Assembly: GCA_025353435.1 (NCBI GenBank)
Contig: JANXQR010000171.1
Span: 1 to 37,119, forward strand
Length of the DNA stretch: 37,119 nucleotides
Direction: 5' to 3'
From: Acidobacteriota bacterium
GTDB lineage: Bacteria > Acidobacteriota > Terriglobia > Terriglobales > Acidobacteriaceae
A program made the translations under genes and the position numbers. The notes beneath the pieces were generated by a model, which had not been told where the DNA came from, ran no database searches, and was given only the letters and a program-made list of their open reading frames with translations. Every line of letters begins with the position of its first letter. Within the stretch, counting starts at the first letter, position 1. This document shows positions 17,481-25,968 of the stretch, piece by piece.

Positions 17481-19634
17481 ATGTCTAGATTGAACATGAT
17501 GAATCGAAACCGTTTGTCTCTTCTTTGGATGCCGCTCGCAACCGCCCTTTTGGTGGTCCCGCCGATCAGCGCCGTTGCCCAAACCCCCGAAAAGCCTCCG
17601 GTCGCAGACTCCGGTTCCGCCGCTGCCACACCCGCGACAACGGACACGACGCAGCCCAACCGCGCACAGGCCTACTATCATGCCGCGTTGGCTGCCCTCT
17701 ACGAGGAGCAGGCTGTGAACACGGGGAAACCCGAGTTCGTGCAGCACGCCATCGACGAATATAAATATGCCCTCAATGCGGACCCAGGCTCGGCGGAGCT
17801 GCACGGCGGCTTGGCCGATCTCTACTTCAGGACGGGTCGCGCCCGCGAGGCGGAAGCTACGGCCCGGGAATTGCTGAAATCGCATCCCGAGGATGTGGCC
17901 GCACACAAGCTCCTGGGACGGATTTATCTGCGCCAACTCGGCGAACAGCAGAACTCCGTTTCTTCGGCGTCACCTTCCGGCAATACGCTCGATCAGGCCA
18001 TCACTGAGTTCGAGAAAATTGTTTCGCTGCTGCCAAAGAGCGTGGAAGACCACATGGTGCTGGGGCAGCTCTACACGGTGAAGCACCAGGCAGCCAAGGC
18101 GGAAGCGCAGTTCAAGTTGGCACAGGATATCGAGCCGGAGTCGGAAGAAGTGGTGCTAAACCTGGCCCGCGTCTACGCCGAGTCCAGCGATCTTGACCAC
18201 GCCGCAAAGGTGATTGAAGCGGTTCCTGAAGCCGACCGTACCGGCCGTATGGAATTCACCCTGGGCGCGACCTATGACCAGTTGAAGCGTCCCAAGGATG
18301 CGATTGCCGCCTACAAGCGAGCTGCCGATTTGCAGCCGGGCGACGTACCTACCATGAATGCACTCGGGCAGGCCCTGCTCAACGACGGCCAGCTTGAGGC
18401 CGCGCTGAAGAATTACAAATCACTTTCCCAAGCCGATCCCGACGATGCCGGCGCGTTGATTCACATTGCTGAAATCCAGCGCCGCATGAGCAAATACGAA
18501 GACGCGCTCACCACCATCCGCAAAGCCCGTAAGAAGGACCCCGAGAATCTGGAAGCCGGCTACAACGAAGGCCTGCTGCTTGACGTGCTGGGCCACTATG
18601 ACGAGGCCGCTTCCACTTACGACAAGATGGTGGACCAGACCTCCCATGCCAATGGCGCCTATACTTCCGAGGAAAAGAATAATCGCGGCATCTTCCTTGA
18701 ACGCCTTGGCGCTGTGTATCACGAGCAGAACAAGGTGGACGAGGCCATCGCCACCTATCAGAAGATGATTGAAATGGGCGGCGACGCTGCAACCCGCGGC
18801 TATCAGCTCGAAGTGGATACTTACAACGACGCGCGCATGTTTGAAAAGGCGGTCGAAATCTCCCGCAAGGCAGTTGCGGCTAACGCCGACGATCGCGAAC
18901 TGAAGCTGATGCTGGCCGGCGAACTTGTGGATGAGGGCAAGACCGACGATGGCCTGAACATGGCCAAATCCTTGCTCGACAACTCCGACAAGGATCGCCC
19001 TGTCCATTTCGCGCTGGGTAACATGTACACCCGTCTGCGCCGCTGGAAGGAAGCTGACGACGCCCTTTCCAAGGCGACTCCCATGACCGCCAAAAAGGAA
19101 GACAAGATCTATTTGCTATTCCTGAAGGGAGCGCTTGCAGACCGCCAGAAGCACACCGACCAGGCCGAAGCGTTCTTCCGCCAGGCGCTGGAAATTGACC
19201 CGAATAACGCGATGACCCTCAACTATATGGGCTACATGTTCGCGGACAAGGGCCTCCGCCTTCCTGAAGCGTTGAAGCTGGTTCGCAAGGCTGTCGAGCA
19301 GGAGCCGATGAACGGCGCCTATCTCGATTCGCTTGGCTGGGTCTACTTCAAGATGGGTGAGTTCGAGATGTCGGAAGAGAATCTTCGCCAGGCTGCGGAG
19401 CGCGATCAGACCGATCCAACGGTTCACGATCATCTCGGCGATCTGTACGAGAAGACAGGCCGCATCCGCCTCGCCGCTGCCCAATGGGAGCTCTCCCTGA
19501 CCGAATTCCAGAAAACCCCGGCAACCGACATGGAGCCCGGTGACGTGGCCAAAGTCCAGCACAAGCTGGAAGGTGCCCACGTGAAGCTGGCTAAGCAGGA
19601 GAATGCTTCCGGCGCCCCGACTTCCAAGCCCTAG
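17481..19634 (+). CDS. Exported multi-TPR repeat protein
   Basis: A 717-residue protein with a signal peptide (about 1-34, ending AVAQ), so probably periplasmic or envelope-bound. Nearly all of the rest consists of tetratricopeptide repeats, with about a dozen or more 34-residue helical pairs recognisable from phrases such as AIDEYKYALNADPGSAELHGGLADLYF, NALGQALLNDGQLEAALKNY and LNYMGYMFADKG. TPR arrays serve as protein-binding scaffolds; no enzymatic domain is visible. The ATG at 17481 has GAGG 5 bases upstream. Several ATGs follow within seven codons. The gene ends at a strong bidirectional terminator. Partners are unknown; outer-membrane or polysaccharide assembly are common settings for such proteins, but nothing here proves this. 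Confidence 0.88.
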   Translation: MSRLNMMNRNRLSLLWMPLATALLVVPPISAVAQTPEKPPVADSGSAAATPATTDTTQPNRAQAYYHAALAALYEEQAVNTGKPEFVQHAIDEYKYALNADPGSAELHGGLADLYFRTGRAREAEATARELLKSHPEDVAAHKLLGRIYLRQLGEQQNSVSSASPSGNTLDQAITEFEKIVSLLPKSVEDHMVLGQLYTVKHQAAKAEAQFKLAQDIEPESEEVVLNLARVYAESSDLDHAAKVIEAVPEADRTGRMEFTLGATYDQLKRPKDAIAAYKRAADLQPGDVPTMNALGQALLNDGQLEAALKNYKSLSQADPDDAGALIHIAEIQRRMSKYEDALTTIRKARKKDPENLEAGYNEGLLLDVLGHYDEAASTYDKMVDQTSHANGAYTSEEKNNRGIFLERLGAVYHEQNKVDEAIATYQKMIEMGGDAATRGYQLEVDTYNDARMFEKAVEISRKAVAANADDRELKLMLAGELVDEGKTDDGLNMAKSLLDNSDKDRPVHFALGNMYTRLRRWKEADDALSKATPMTAKKEDKIYLLFLKGALADRQKHTDQAEAFFRQALEIDPNNAMTLNYMGYMFADKGLRLPEALKLVRKAVEQEPMNGAYLDSLGWVYFKMGEFEMSEENLRQAAERDQTDPTVHDHLGDLYEKTGRIRLAAAQWELSLTEFQKTPATDMEPGDVAKVQHKLEGAHVKLAKQENASGAPTSKP

Positions 19635-19651
19635 TTGCTTCGCACCCATTC

Positions 19652-19700
19652 AAACGAAAGGCCCGCATCCCGATGAAGGGGTGCGGGCTTTTCGTTTTCT
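19652..19700. terminator. Long-stem bidirectional terminator
   Basis: GCCCGCATCCC (19661-19671) pairs with GGGGTGCGGGC (19678-19688) around GATGAA. The stem continues outward through AAACGAAAG / TTTTCGTTT, for about 20 pairs in total, with A-runs on the left and T-runs on the right. It sits between the stops of two convergent genes, so it can end both transcripts. Confidence 0.9.
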
Positions 19701-19722
19701 GGCAATGACTTGCTGGTTGGAA

Positions 19723-20706
19723 TTACTTGCTGCCCGCAGCTGCTGAAGACAGGTAGAAGTCCACGTTATTCTTGTCCACCAGCAACGTGCCCGTGTCGAC
19801 AAACATTGGGTAGGGCGAGAACGAGTCCACGCCGAAGTCCTTGTCCATGTGCGCCGGCGGCGCGTGGAATACCTCGTCGAGTGCCTTCAATCCGACGAAG
19901 CCCATGGTGTAGGGCTTCTGGGCAATCGTTGAATCGATGGAACCTCCTTTAATGCCGTCGAGCGTGTCCTGGTTCACGTCAAATGCCACTAGCAGCCGGT
20001 CCGTAGCATTGGCCCGCTTGATCGCATCAGAAACCATCTTGCCTGATGCCGAATCGAGGCACACGAATCCGTCGATCTTCTTAGCGCCGGTCTGCCCGAG
20101 CAGTTCCTGGGACTTGTCGAAGGCCATCCGCGCGTCGCCCTTGATGTCGATGACCTCAACGATGTTGATTTGCGAATTGCCCAGTGCATCCCTGAAGCCC
20201 TTCAGACGATCCTCCGTGTTGGGCTGTCCGGTGATTGTGAACACGATGAGGTTGCCTTTATTCTTGAGTTTCTCAACCACACGCTTTCCGCTCAGGTGGC
20301 CTGCGTCCAGGTTATTGGTGCCGATAAAGAAGAGCCTGTGGCTGGCCGCCGCATCGGAGTCAATCGTAATGACCGGCACGCCAGCCTGCACCGCGGCATC
20401 GATGCCCGGCTGCAGGATTGCCGCGTCCGCCACCGAGATCAGGATGCCGGCCGGCTTGGCCGCGACCGCCTGATTCAGAGCGGCAAGCTCCGCCTGGGCA
20501 TCGTAGCCGTCAGGACCCACCACCTTGGACGTTACCTTGTATTGAGCCGCCGCATGGCTGAATCCGTCCGCTGCTGTTTTCCAATACGGAAGCGCTGAAT
20601 TGGCGCTCACCATGTAGTAGGTTTCTTTGAGGGAGTGCCGCTCGCACCCACAAACCGCCAGTGCGGTTACAAGTCCCACCCAGGCCACTGCTGAATTCCT
20701 CGTCAT
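19723..20706 (-). CDS. Orphan sugar-binding periplasmic lipoprotein (ribose-type substrate-binding protein)
   Basis: A 327-residue binding protein of the peripla_BP_4 type. The N-terminus MTRNSAVAWVGLVTALAVCGC has a lipobox-like VCGC (Cys21), so it is probably a lipoprotein anchored in the membrane. The mature part starts with YYMVSANSALPYWKTAADGF and contains the family strands GILISVADAAILQPGIDAAVQAGVPVITIDSDA and NTEDRLKGFRDAL. Such proteins bind sugars for an ABC importer or for a sensor. No permease or ATPase gene is adjacent: neighbours are a TPR protein and dgt. The ATG at 20704-20706 is preferred over 20736 because GGAGGAG lies just before it. Confidence 0.87.
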   Translation of the reverse strand: MTRNSAVAWVGLVTALAVCGCERHSLKETYYMVSANSALPYWKTAADGFSHAAAQYKVTSKVVGPDGYDAQAELAALNQAVAAKPAGILISVADAAILQPGIDAAVQAGVPVITIDSDAAASHRLFFIGTNNLDAGHLSGKRVVEKLKNKGNLIVFTITGQPNTEDRLKGFRDALGNSQINIVEVIDIKGDARMAFDKSQELLGQTGAKKIDGFVCLDSASGKMVSDAIKRANATDRLLVAFDVNQDTLDGIKGGSIDSTIAQKPYTMGFVGLKALDEVFHAPPAHMDKDFGVDSFSPYPMFVDTGTLLVDKNNVDFYLSSAAAGSK

Positions 20707-20950
20707 ATGCTCCTCCGGTCCAGTCATGAAATGCAAGCGGGGCCGCAGAGATCAAGCGAGACCGGCCCCGGAAATTCGGCAGGATTATCAACCTCTACCC
20801 GACGAGTTGTCCATCCTAAACCATTTGGCGAATTTATACGGGCTTAGAGCGCTCCACACCGGTGACCACCGACACGTCCATTTTTCCATGCTGCCTAAGC
20901 ATGCTCTGCAGGAGCGCCCGCACCCGGCGTTGCGGTATAACCAGACTTGC

Positions 20951-22105
20951 ATGGCCAGCTACGCAAACACCACTCTGAAGGTACCAATCGCCGTTCCGCA
21001 GGCAGGCGAGCTTACCCGTCGCGCATACGCCGAGCCGCCTCATGCCTACCGTGCGCCATTCGCTCGCGACGGAGCTCGCGTGCTTCACGCCAAGGCGTTT
21101 CGCCGCCTGGCCGGCAAAACCCAGGTGTTTACCCAGTTGCCAGGAGAGCATTCGGGCGATCACTTCCGAAGTCGCTTGACGCACACGCTCGAGGTGACGC
21201 AGATCGCGCGAACGCTGGCCACCGCGCTGGGCTTGAATGTGGAACTGGCCGAGGCGCTGGCCCTGGTCCACGACATCGGACACCCCCCTTTTGGTCACGC
21301 CGGGGAAAAGGCTCTCGATCATGCCCTCAAGGCAAACGGTCTTGGCTTCGATCATAATCTGCACGCATTGCGCATCGTTACCTGGTTTGAAGAACGCTAC
21401 GCCGCGTTTCGGGGGCTCAATCTCACCCTCGCCGTGCGAGAAGGCATCATCAAGCACTCGCGCGACTACGCTCCGGCTGAGCACCCCGAGCTGGCTGAAT
21501 ATCTTCTCGATCAGAGGCCGCCTATCGAGGCGCAACTTATCGACCTTGCCGACGAGATCGCGTACCTGACAGCCGACCTCGACGACGGCCTCGACTCCGG
21601 AGTCCTCACGCTGGAACAGGTGCGCGCCGGGGTGCCGCTGTTCCGCGGGTTCCACGATACCGTTCTGTTGAAGTACCCCAATGCAGGCGTGCGGCTCACC
21701 ATAAGCGAAACGCTCCGGCTCGTCCTGAATGCGCTCGTGACCGACCTTTTGCGCGATGTGCATGCGCGGGTCGCGGGGTTGGGAATCGCCACCCTCGACG
21801 ATGTGCGCCGCACGCCGGGCCGAATCGTGGCATTGAGTGAATCGATGGAAGCCCAGCGCGCGATTGCGAAGAACTTTCTCTACCTGAATCTGTATAACTC
21901 GGCTGGCATGGAAGAAGTGCATCGCCACGCAGAAACAGTGGTGGAGAGCCTATTCGCGCTCTTGATGGCCGACCCGACCCTGCTGCCGGAGGATCACCGC
22001 GCGCTGATCCCATCAGAAGGCTTGGCGCGCACCGTGACGGACTACATCGCAGGCATGACGGACAGTTTTATCGAGCAGATGTGGGTGCGGCTGCAGAGGG
22101 CCTGA
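20951..22105 (+). CDS. dgt: Deoxyguanosinetriphosphate triphosphohydrolase-like dNTPase
   Basis: A 384-residue cytosolic HD-domain enzyme that cleaves dNTPs to deoxynucleosides and triphosphate, controlling nucleotide pools. Metal ligands are visible: RLTHTLEVTQIAR (His78), ALVHDIGHPPFGHAGE (His107-Asp108) and LIDLADEIAYLTADLDDGL (Asp201). KAFRRLAGKTQVF (48-60) is the N-terminal family element. The frame is open upstream to 20627, but that part is unlike the family. The ATG at 20951 is chosen by homology, with no Shine-Dalgarno. TATAAC at 20936-20941 could be a -10 box giving a nearly leaderless transcript. Divergent from the sugar-binding lipoprotein gene. Confidence 0.93.
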   Translation: MASYANTTLKVPIAVPQAGELTRRAYAEPPHAYRAPFARDGARVLHAKAFRRLAGKTQVFTQLPGEHSGDHFRSRLTHTLEVTQIARTLATALGLNVELAEALALVHDIGHPPFGHAGEKALDHALKANGLGFDHNLHALRIVTWFEERYAAFRGLNLTLAVREGIIKHSRDYAPAEHPELAEYLLDQRPPIEAQLIDLADEIAYLTADLDDGLDSGVLTLEQVRAGVPLFRGFHDTVLLKYPNAGVRLTISETLRLVLNALVTDLLRDVHARVAGLGIATLDDVRRTPGRIVALSESMEAQRAIAKNFLYLNLYNSAGMEEVHRHAETVVESLFALLMADPTLLPEDHRALIPSEGLARTVTDYIAGMTDSFIEQMWVRLQRA

Positions 22106-22122
22106 AGTATGAAATCAAGAAG

Positions 22123-22533
22123 CTACTTGGTGGGCAGGAATTCAATCCGGGCCAGGTCTTCGACAGCCTTGAAACCGTAATCAGCCGTGACAAGCACGTG
22201 CTCCGAAGACCGCATGGCAAGATCGAGCGCAAAGGCATCCGCGTAGGAGATCTTTCGATCCACCTTTAGGTGTGCTGCTCGAACCGCCTGCTCTCCGCTT
22301 GCGGGAACGATCTCGACTTCTGTTGGCAACAAGGCGCTCAGGATTCCAATCTCTTTATGGGCTCCTTGGTGCACTCGGACTCGGCCGGCCACTTCACCCC
22401 ATTGAACGGCGGAGATTAAGATTTGAGCTCTGCCGGTAACCCCTGCCTTGAGAATCTCTCCCATTCGTTCGGAACCAGCCTCATTGTCGGCGAATCTCAA
22501 AACTGCGGAAGAGTCCAGCGTGTAGACAATCAT
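22123..22533 (-). CDS. vapC: PIN-domain ribonuclease toxin (VapC-like)
   Basis: A 136-residue PIN-domain protein. The acidic quartet expected for a Mg-dependent ribonuclease is present, counted from the ATG at 22533: Asp7 (YTLDSSAVL), Glu47 (AVQWGEVAG), Asp99 (ISYADAFAL) and Asp118 (LVTADYGF). VapC toxins cleave tRNA or rRNA and are neutralised by the partner antitoxin. A TTG just before could be read as a start, but the ATG has AGGT upstream at a usable distance. It lies 6 bases after the antitoxin stop, so the pair is co-transcribed. All catalytic residues are intact; the target RNA is unknown. Confidence 0.9.
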   Translation of the reverse strand: MIVYTLDSSAVLRFADNEAGSERMGEILKAGVTGRAQILISAVQWGEVAGRVRVHQGAHKEIGILSALLPTEVEIVPASGEQAVRAAHLKVDRKISYADAFALDLAMRSSEHVLVTADYGFKAVEDLARIEFLPTK

Positions 22534-22539
22534 CAATAC

Positions 22540-22809
22540 CTACCAGCCCTCTTCCCTCAACTCGCGCTCACGCTCAAGTCGCCGGTCTTCAAGCAGGGAA
22601 TCGGTCATGGACGGCCCTCCCGCGGTGATGCCACGCGCCGCATCGATCATGCGCAACTTCGCCGCGATTGAATCTGGCACAAGGACCAGCTTTGGGCCTT
22701 CTTCAATGAATTTCACTCTGGTCCCCGCTTCAATCCCAAACTTCTGGCGGATCTCCGCCGGAATCACCAGTTGCCCTTTGCTGCTGACGCGCGTGTATGC
22801 CGGTTTCAT
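22540..22809 (-). CDS. vapB: AbrB/SpoVT-type antitoxin (VapB-like)
   Basis: An 89-residue protein. Residues 4-45 are a swapped-hairpin AbrB domain (TRVSSKGQLVIPAEIRQKFG, RVKFIEEGPKLVLVP). This is the DNA-binding part typical of VapB/MazE antitoxins. The remaining tail (46-89) is charged and should wrap the toxin. It is the first gene of the pair with the PIN toxin. The ATG at 22807-22809 lies inside one arm of an inverted repeat (ATGTCTTAC / GTAAGACAT), consistent with autorepression by the VapBC complex. Confidence 0.9.
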   Translation of the reverse strand: MKPAYTRVSSKGQLVIPAEIRQKFGIEAGTRVKFIEEGPKLVLVPDSIAAKLRMIDAARGITAGGPSMTDSLLEDRRLERERELREEGW

Positions 22810-22868
22810 GTCTTACATATTAGCATAAGTAAGCCATCATAGGTAAGTAAGACATTTCTAAGAGTAAG
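22808..22868. promoter_or_regulatory. Candidate vapBC operator: inverted repeat plus three GTAAG copies
   Basis: ATGTCTTAC (22808-22816) and GTAAGACAT (22847-22855) are perfect 9-base inverted arms with a 30-base spacer. Between and beyond them, GTAAG recurs at 22829-22833, 22847-22851 and 22864-22868, spaced 18 and 17 bases. TAAGTAAG is repeated exactly at 22826-22833 and 22844-22851. The block spans the vapB start and its likely promoter. Binding by VapBC is inferred. Confidence 0.5.
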
Positions 22869-22885
22869 CCGAGCCTTCATGCGCC

Positions 22886-23911
22886 TTACTGTACCGTCCC
22901 CTGCGGCCTTAGCCGACGCAAGTCCAGTGCGCATTCCACCGCATTCTGCGCGTAGAGCCGCAGATTGTCCGAGGCAGCCCACAGCCAGAAGCGCGTCGTC
23001 TGGGCCGGGTTGCGGCCTTCCTTAAAAGGACGCAGGCGTACCAGCACGTCGTTCTGCCCAGTCGCAGCCAAGTTCGAGGGCGAATCAGTGTCTTCAAGCA
23101 CCAGGTCGATGCGGGAGCCGCTCAGCGCCTCTTCGAGCACGGTGATGTCGACCGCCCGCTCCAGTTCGACAACAATCGAGAATATGTGGCCGTGAAAAAC
23201 CGGTGCAGCAATGGCTTGGAGCGCGATGGCTGGCCAGCGCCCGCCACCCAGCGCTTCATAGTGGCGGCGAATGCGGGCCTCCAGGCTCTGCAGGCTGAAT
23301 TGCGCAGCCTCGCCCAGCCCGGAGAGCAGGTTGAATGTGGCCTGGGCGTCGTAAATGGCGCGGGGAAGGTCCTGGAAGCTCAGCAGGTTAACAGTCTGCT
23401 GATGCAGTTCGTCCATGGCTCCACGACCAAATTCGCTGGCGGGCGCCATCACCGTCGCCGCCGCGAATCGAACCGGCGCAACGTCCTGCACGCGCTCCAG
23501 CAACAGTGAAAGCGCAAGAGCGGCAGGGTGGGCAGGAACCACCGCCGGGGTGAACAGGTCGGCCGTGCCTGGGCCGGAACCCAGCCAGGGCGCACGCACC
23601 AGGACACCCGGCTCCTGATCGAGCGCGCCGGAAAGGTCCAGGACCGTCGAGCCTGCACGCAGAGCATCCTTCCAGTGGCGTCGAGTCAAGGTCTCCGAGC
23701 CGCAAAAGAAGCTGAAGTCCACCTTCTCAAAAGAGTCTGACAAGATTGGTTGCACAAACGTGATCTCGTCGCCAACCTGGTCGAGTTGGCCTTGCGCGTC
23801 AGTGTCGTCGAGCAGCGTAAACGTGGCTTCCGCCAAAGGCGACTCGGAGATAACGTCCTTGAGTTCCTTGCCCAAAAGGCTCGACGCGCCGGCAATTGCG
23901 ATCTTGTACAC
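22886..23911 (-). CDS. Aspartate-semialdehyde dehydrogenase-like (Usg-like) protein lacking the catalytic Cys
   Basis: A 341-residue protein with the Asd/ArgC architecture: an N-terminal NAD(P)-binding GASSLLGKEL (8-17), then a C-terminal dimerisation domain with APVFHGHIFSIVVE and RFWLWAASDNLRLYA. In true Asd the active site reads PNCST; here the equivalent position reads VVPAHPAALAL, with no cysteine. The later SxxSG element is APASEFGRGAMDEL. This pattern resembles E. coli Usg, an Asd paralogue of unknown role, rather than the lysine/threonine pathway enzyme. The start is GTG at 23911 with AAGGA upstream. It follows pssA by 8 bases, so it is probably the last gene of the phospholipid unit. 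Confidence 0.8.
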   Translation of the reverse strand: MYKIAIAGASSLLGKELKDVISESPLAEATFTLLDDTDAQGQLDQVGDEITFVQPILSDSFEKVDFSFFCGSETLTRRHWKDALRAGSTVLDLSGALDQEPGVLVRAPWLGSGPGTADLFTPAVVPAHPAALALSLLLERVQDVAPVRFAAATVMAPASEFGRGAMDELHQQTVNLLSFQDLPRAIYDAQATFNLLSGLGEAAQFSLQSLEARIRRHYEALGGGRWPAIALQAIAAPVFHGHIFSIVVELERAVDITVLEEALSGSRIDLVLEDTDSPSNLAATGQNDVLVRLRPFKEGRNPAQTTRFWLWAASDNLRLYAQNAVECALDLRRLRPQGTVQ

Positions 23912-23919
23912 GAAAGTCC

Positions 23920-24834
23920 TTAGAGGATTGGTTGTGAGGGTTTGACGGGGTCAGAGGATTCAAGATCAGTGCCCGGCTTGCGCCTCCGCCGGCGCTGCCA
24001 GGAATAGGCGGCCCGCGCCCAGATGCCTGAGAACATGTACACCAGCGCCGCCGCGAACAGCACACCCTGTGAGAACCGGACGACGGCAAACAGAATGATG
24101 GCAAGAAAAAGAAGCGTCTGAGAACGGTGACGGCGAGAGAAGTTGATTTCCTTGCCAGACCAGAATCGCCAGGTGCTTACCATGAGGAACCCGCAGGTTC
24201 CTACCAGTCCCAGCCAAATGACGGCAATCCACCATGCCTGGTTGGGATAACCGCCAAAGAAGTGCACCGTGGCGGCGAGAATGGCTGCCGCCGCCGGAAT
24301 CGGCATCCCCACAAAGTACTTGCGATCGGGACGGCCCGGGTTCCGTGGCTGGGGGTTGTGGCTGATGTTGAAGCGCGCCAGACGCGATGCCCCGCCGATG
24401 AGGTAAAGGAAGCACAGAAAGCCGCCGACGTGGAGCAGGTCCTGGCGCAATTCGGGGTTTTTCGACATCGACTCGGGCAGAAAATGGAAGCACCAGATAT
24501 AGGCGAGGAGGCTGGGTGCCACACCAAACGTAATTACGTCCGCCAGCGAATCCAGCTCCTTGCCAAACTCGCTGGTGGTGTTGGTCATGCGCGCAATGCG
24601 CCCGTCGAGCGAGTCGAAGGGAATGGCGAGCAGGATGGCCATCGCCGCCCAATCCAGGTGCGTATGGGCATCGGCATTTGCGCCGATTGCCGCGAACGTC
24701 TGGATGATTGCGAAGTAACCCGCACCAATGTTGCCCACCGTAAACAGCGACGGCAACAAATACATGCCTCGGCGCAGCCGGGCGCGTTTCTGGGCGGGGG
24801 TCAGGGGCACGCCGTTATTCACGGCGATCCCCAT
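23920..24834 (-). CDS. pssA: CDP-diacylglycerol--serine O-phosphatidyltransferase
   Basis: A 304-residue inner-membrane enzyme that makes phosphatidylserine from CDP-diacylglycerol and serine. The CDP-alcohol phosphotransferase signature DGx2ARx8Gx3Dx3D is complete: Asp77-Gly78, Ala81-Arg82, Gly91, Asp95 and Asp99 (DGRIAR ... FGKELDSLAD). About eight hydrophobic segments follow through residue 275. The tail is Arg/Lys-rich (SWQRRRRRKP). The start overlaps the end of psd by 20 bases and has no own ribosome site, so translation is probably coupled. Together with psd it forms the two-step route to phosphatidylethanolamine. Confidence 0.95.
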   Translation of the reverse strand: MGIAVNNGVPLTPAQKRARLRRGMYLLPSLFTVGNIGAGYFAIIQTFAAIGANADAHTHLDWAAMAILLAIPFDSLDGRIARMTNTTSEFGKELDSLADVITFGVAPSLLAYIWCFHFLPESMSKNPELRQDLLHVGGFLCFLYLIGGASRLARFNISHNPQPRNPGRPDRKYFVGMPIPAAAAILAATVHFFGGYPNQAWWIAVIWLGLVGTCGFLMVSTWRFWSGKEINFSRRHRSQTLLFLAIILFAVVRFSQGVLFAAALVYMFSGIWARAAYSWQRRRRRKPGTDLESSDPVKPSQPIL

Positions 24835-25519
24835 TTTCAGGGTCGGGAAGCACGCTGGCGCTGGCAGAGCGATTTCGGTGGCGGTCCGGGGTCACGCCGG
24901 CGCCCGCCATCATGACCGCAATCACGCTGGCGCCGCCTTTGACGCGCTGGCCGACCTTCACCTGAAACTCAGCTTCGGCCGGCAACACGACGTCAGTCCG
25001 CGAGCCGAATTTGATGAGGCCCACGCGTTGCCCGCGCTCCACGCGGTCGCCTGCCTTGAGATGAAATACGATTCGGCGCGCCAGCAATCCCGCAATTTGC
25101 TTGAAGGTGACTTCAATGCCCTCACCGTACATGGTCACGATGTTCCGCTCGTTGCTCTCGGCCGACTTGGGGTTCATGGCGTTCAGGTATTGGCCCTTGT
25201 AGTAGCGGACTTCGCGCAATTCGCCCGCAATGGGCGCGCGGTTCACATGCACGTCGAACACGCTCAGAAAGATGCTGATGCGCTTGCGGGGACCTTCAGG
25301 AGTGGAGATGGTGGTTGCCTCTGTAACAAGGCCGTCCGCAGGGGACACGATCAGACCAGGTTCCGAGGGAATGGGCCGCTCGGGATCCCGAAAAAACCAC
25401 AGAAAGAAGGCAGCGAGGAGGACAGGGACGATAGCCCACGCCCAAGTACCCGTGGCCCATACAACCAGCGCAGCCACTGCAAGCAAGCTCAAACCGTAGA
25501 TGTAACCGTCACGAACCAT
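24815..25519 (-). CDS. psd: Phosphatidylserine decarboxylase (short, soluble-domain type)
   Basis: A 234-residue proenzyme that decarboxylates phosphatidylserine to phosphatidylethanolamine at the membrane. An N-terminal hydrophobic hairpin (8-42) anchors it. Then follow FRDPERPIP (43-51), SPADG (Asp62), SVFDVHVNRAP (His91) and the self-cleavage site FGSRTD, where Gly172-Ser173 should be cut to form the pyruvoyl group. Usual length for the short PSD class; the tail of about 30 residues after 205 is polar. A TATAAT-like -10 box lies 11 bases before the ATG. It is the first gene of psd-pssA-Usg-like. Confidence 0.95.
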   Translation of the reverse strand: MVRDGYIYGLSLLAVAALVVWATGTWAWAIVPVLLAAFFLWFFRDPERPIPSEPGLIVSPADGLVTEATTISTPEGPRKRISIFLSVFDVHVNRAPIAGELREVRYYKGQYLNAMNPKSAESNERNIVTMYGEGIEVTFKQIAGLLARRIVFHLKAGDRVERGQRVGLIKFGSRTDVVLPAEAEFQVKVGQRVKGGASVIAVMMAGAGVTPDRHRNRSASASVLPDPENGDRRE

Positions 25520-25529
25520 TGTCCCAACG

Positions 25530-25535
25530 ATTATA
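25530..25535 (-). promoter_or_regulatory. Candidate -10 box (TATAAT) of the psd unit
   Basis: Read on the minus strand the sequence is TATAAT, 10 bases before the psd ATG. No matching TTGACA is seen 16-18 bases upstream. A transcript from here would have a leader of only a few bases. Confidence 0.45.
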
Positions 25536-25633
25536 CGGTTTGAATGCGTGCGGAACGCAGGGTCGGCTCGCGCGGACCTGCAATTGCGCCGCTCCGCCCT
25601 TCGCTTTACCAGTGATCGACGACCCGGCTATCC

Positions 25634-25840
25634 CTACGCCATTACGACTGAACGGCGTTCCAGGGCGTAGATCAGATCCTTGGCGTGAAGTTTCAGTTTT
25701 TTCAACCGCACTTCTTCGAGCTGCTCGTCATCGGACAAGTAAGGTTTCTCAATCAGCTCTTCCAACCGCTGAGCGTAGCGACGGTGTTCGGCATGCAGAC
25801 GGTTCAGTTCTTCGCTCAGCGGATCGTGAATCTCTTCCAT
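25634..25840 (-). CDS. DUF465/YdcH family small helical protein
   Basis: A 68-residue charged protein that should form a helical hairpin: EELNRLHAEHRRYAQRLEEL, a short turn at PYLSDDEQ, then EEVRLKKLKLHAKDLIYAL. This is the layout of the DUF465 (YdcH) family, whose role is unknown. The frame opens at 25891, but the ATG at 25838-25840 is preferred: GGGAGG lies about 6 bases before it and the family begins there. It is followed, on the same strand, by the psd unit after 114 bases. Confidence 0.82.
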   Translation of the reverse strand: MEEIHDPLSEELNRLHAEHRRYAQRLEELIEKPYLSDDEQLEEVRLKKLKLHAKDLIYALERRSVVMA

Positions 25841-25968
25841 AGGCGCCTCCCTGGGATTCGATATTAACCGGACATTAAGATATAGACCCACGGCTAAGGG
25901 GTCTGCAAGTGGAGGGACGCACGAAAGTTACGCGACCCTGTGGAATTTCGGACTCCATTGGCCGCAAT

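Noticed and set aside
20627..20950. 108-codon extension of the dgt frame
   Set aside because: It overlaps the start of the opposite-strand lipoprotein gene and is unlike dNTPases; the family begins at the ATG at 20951.
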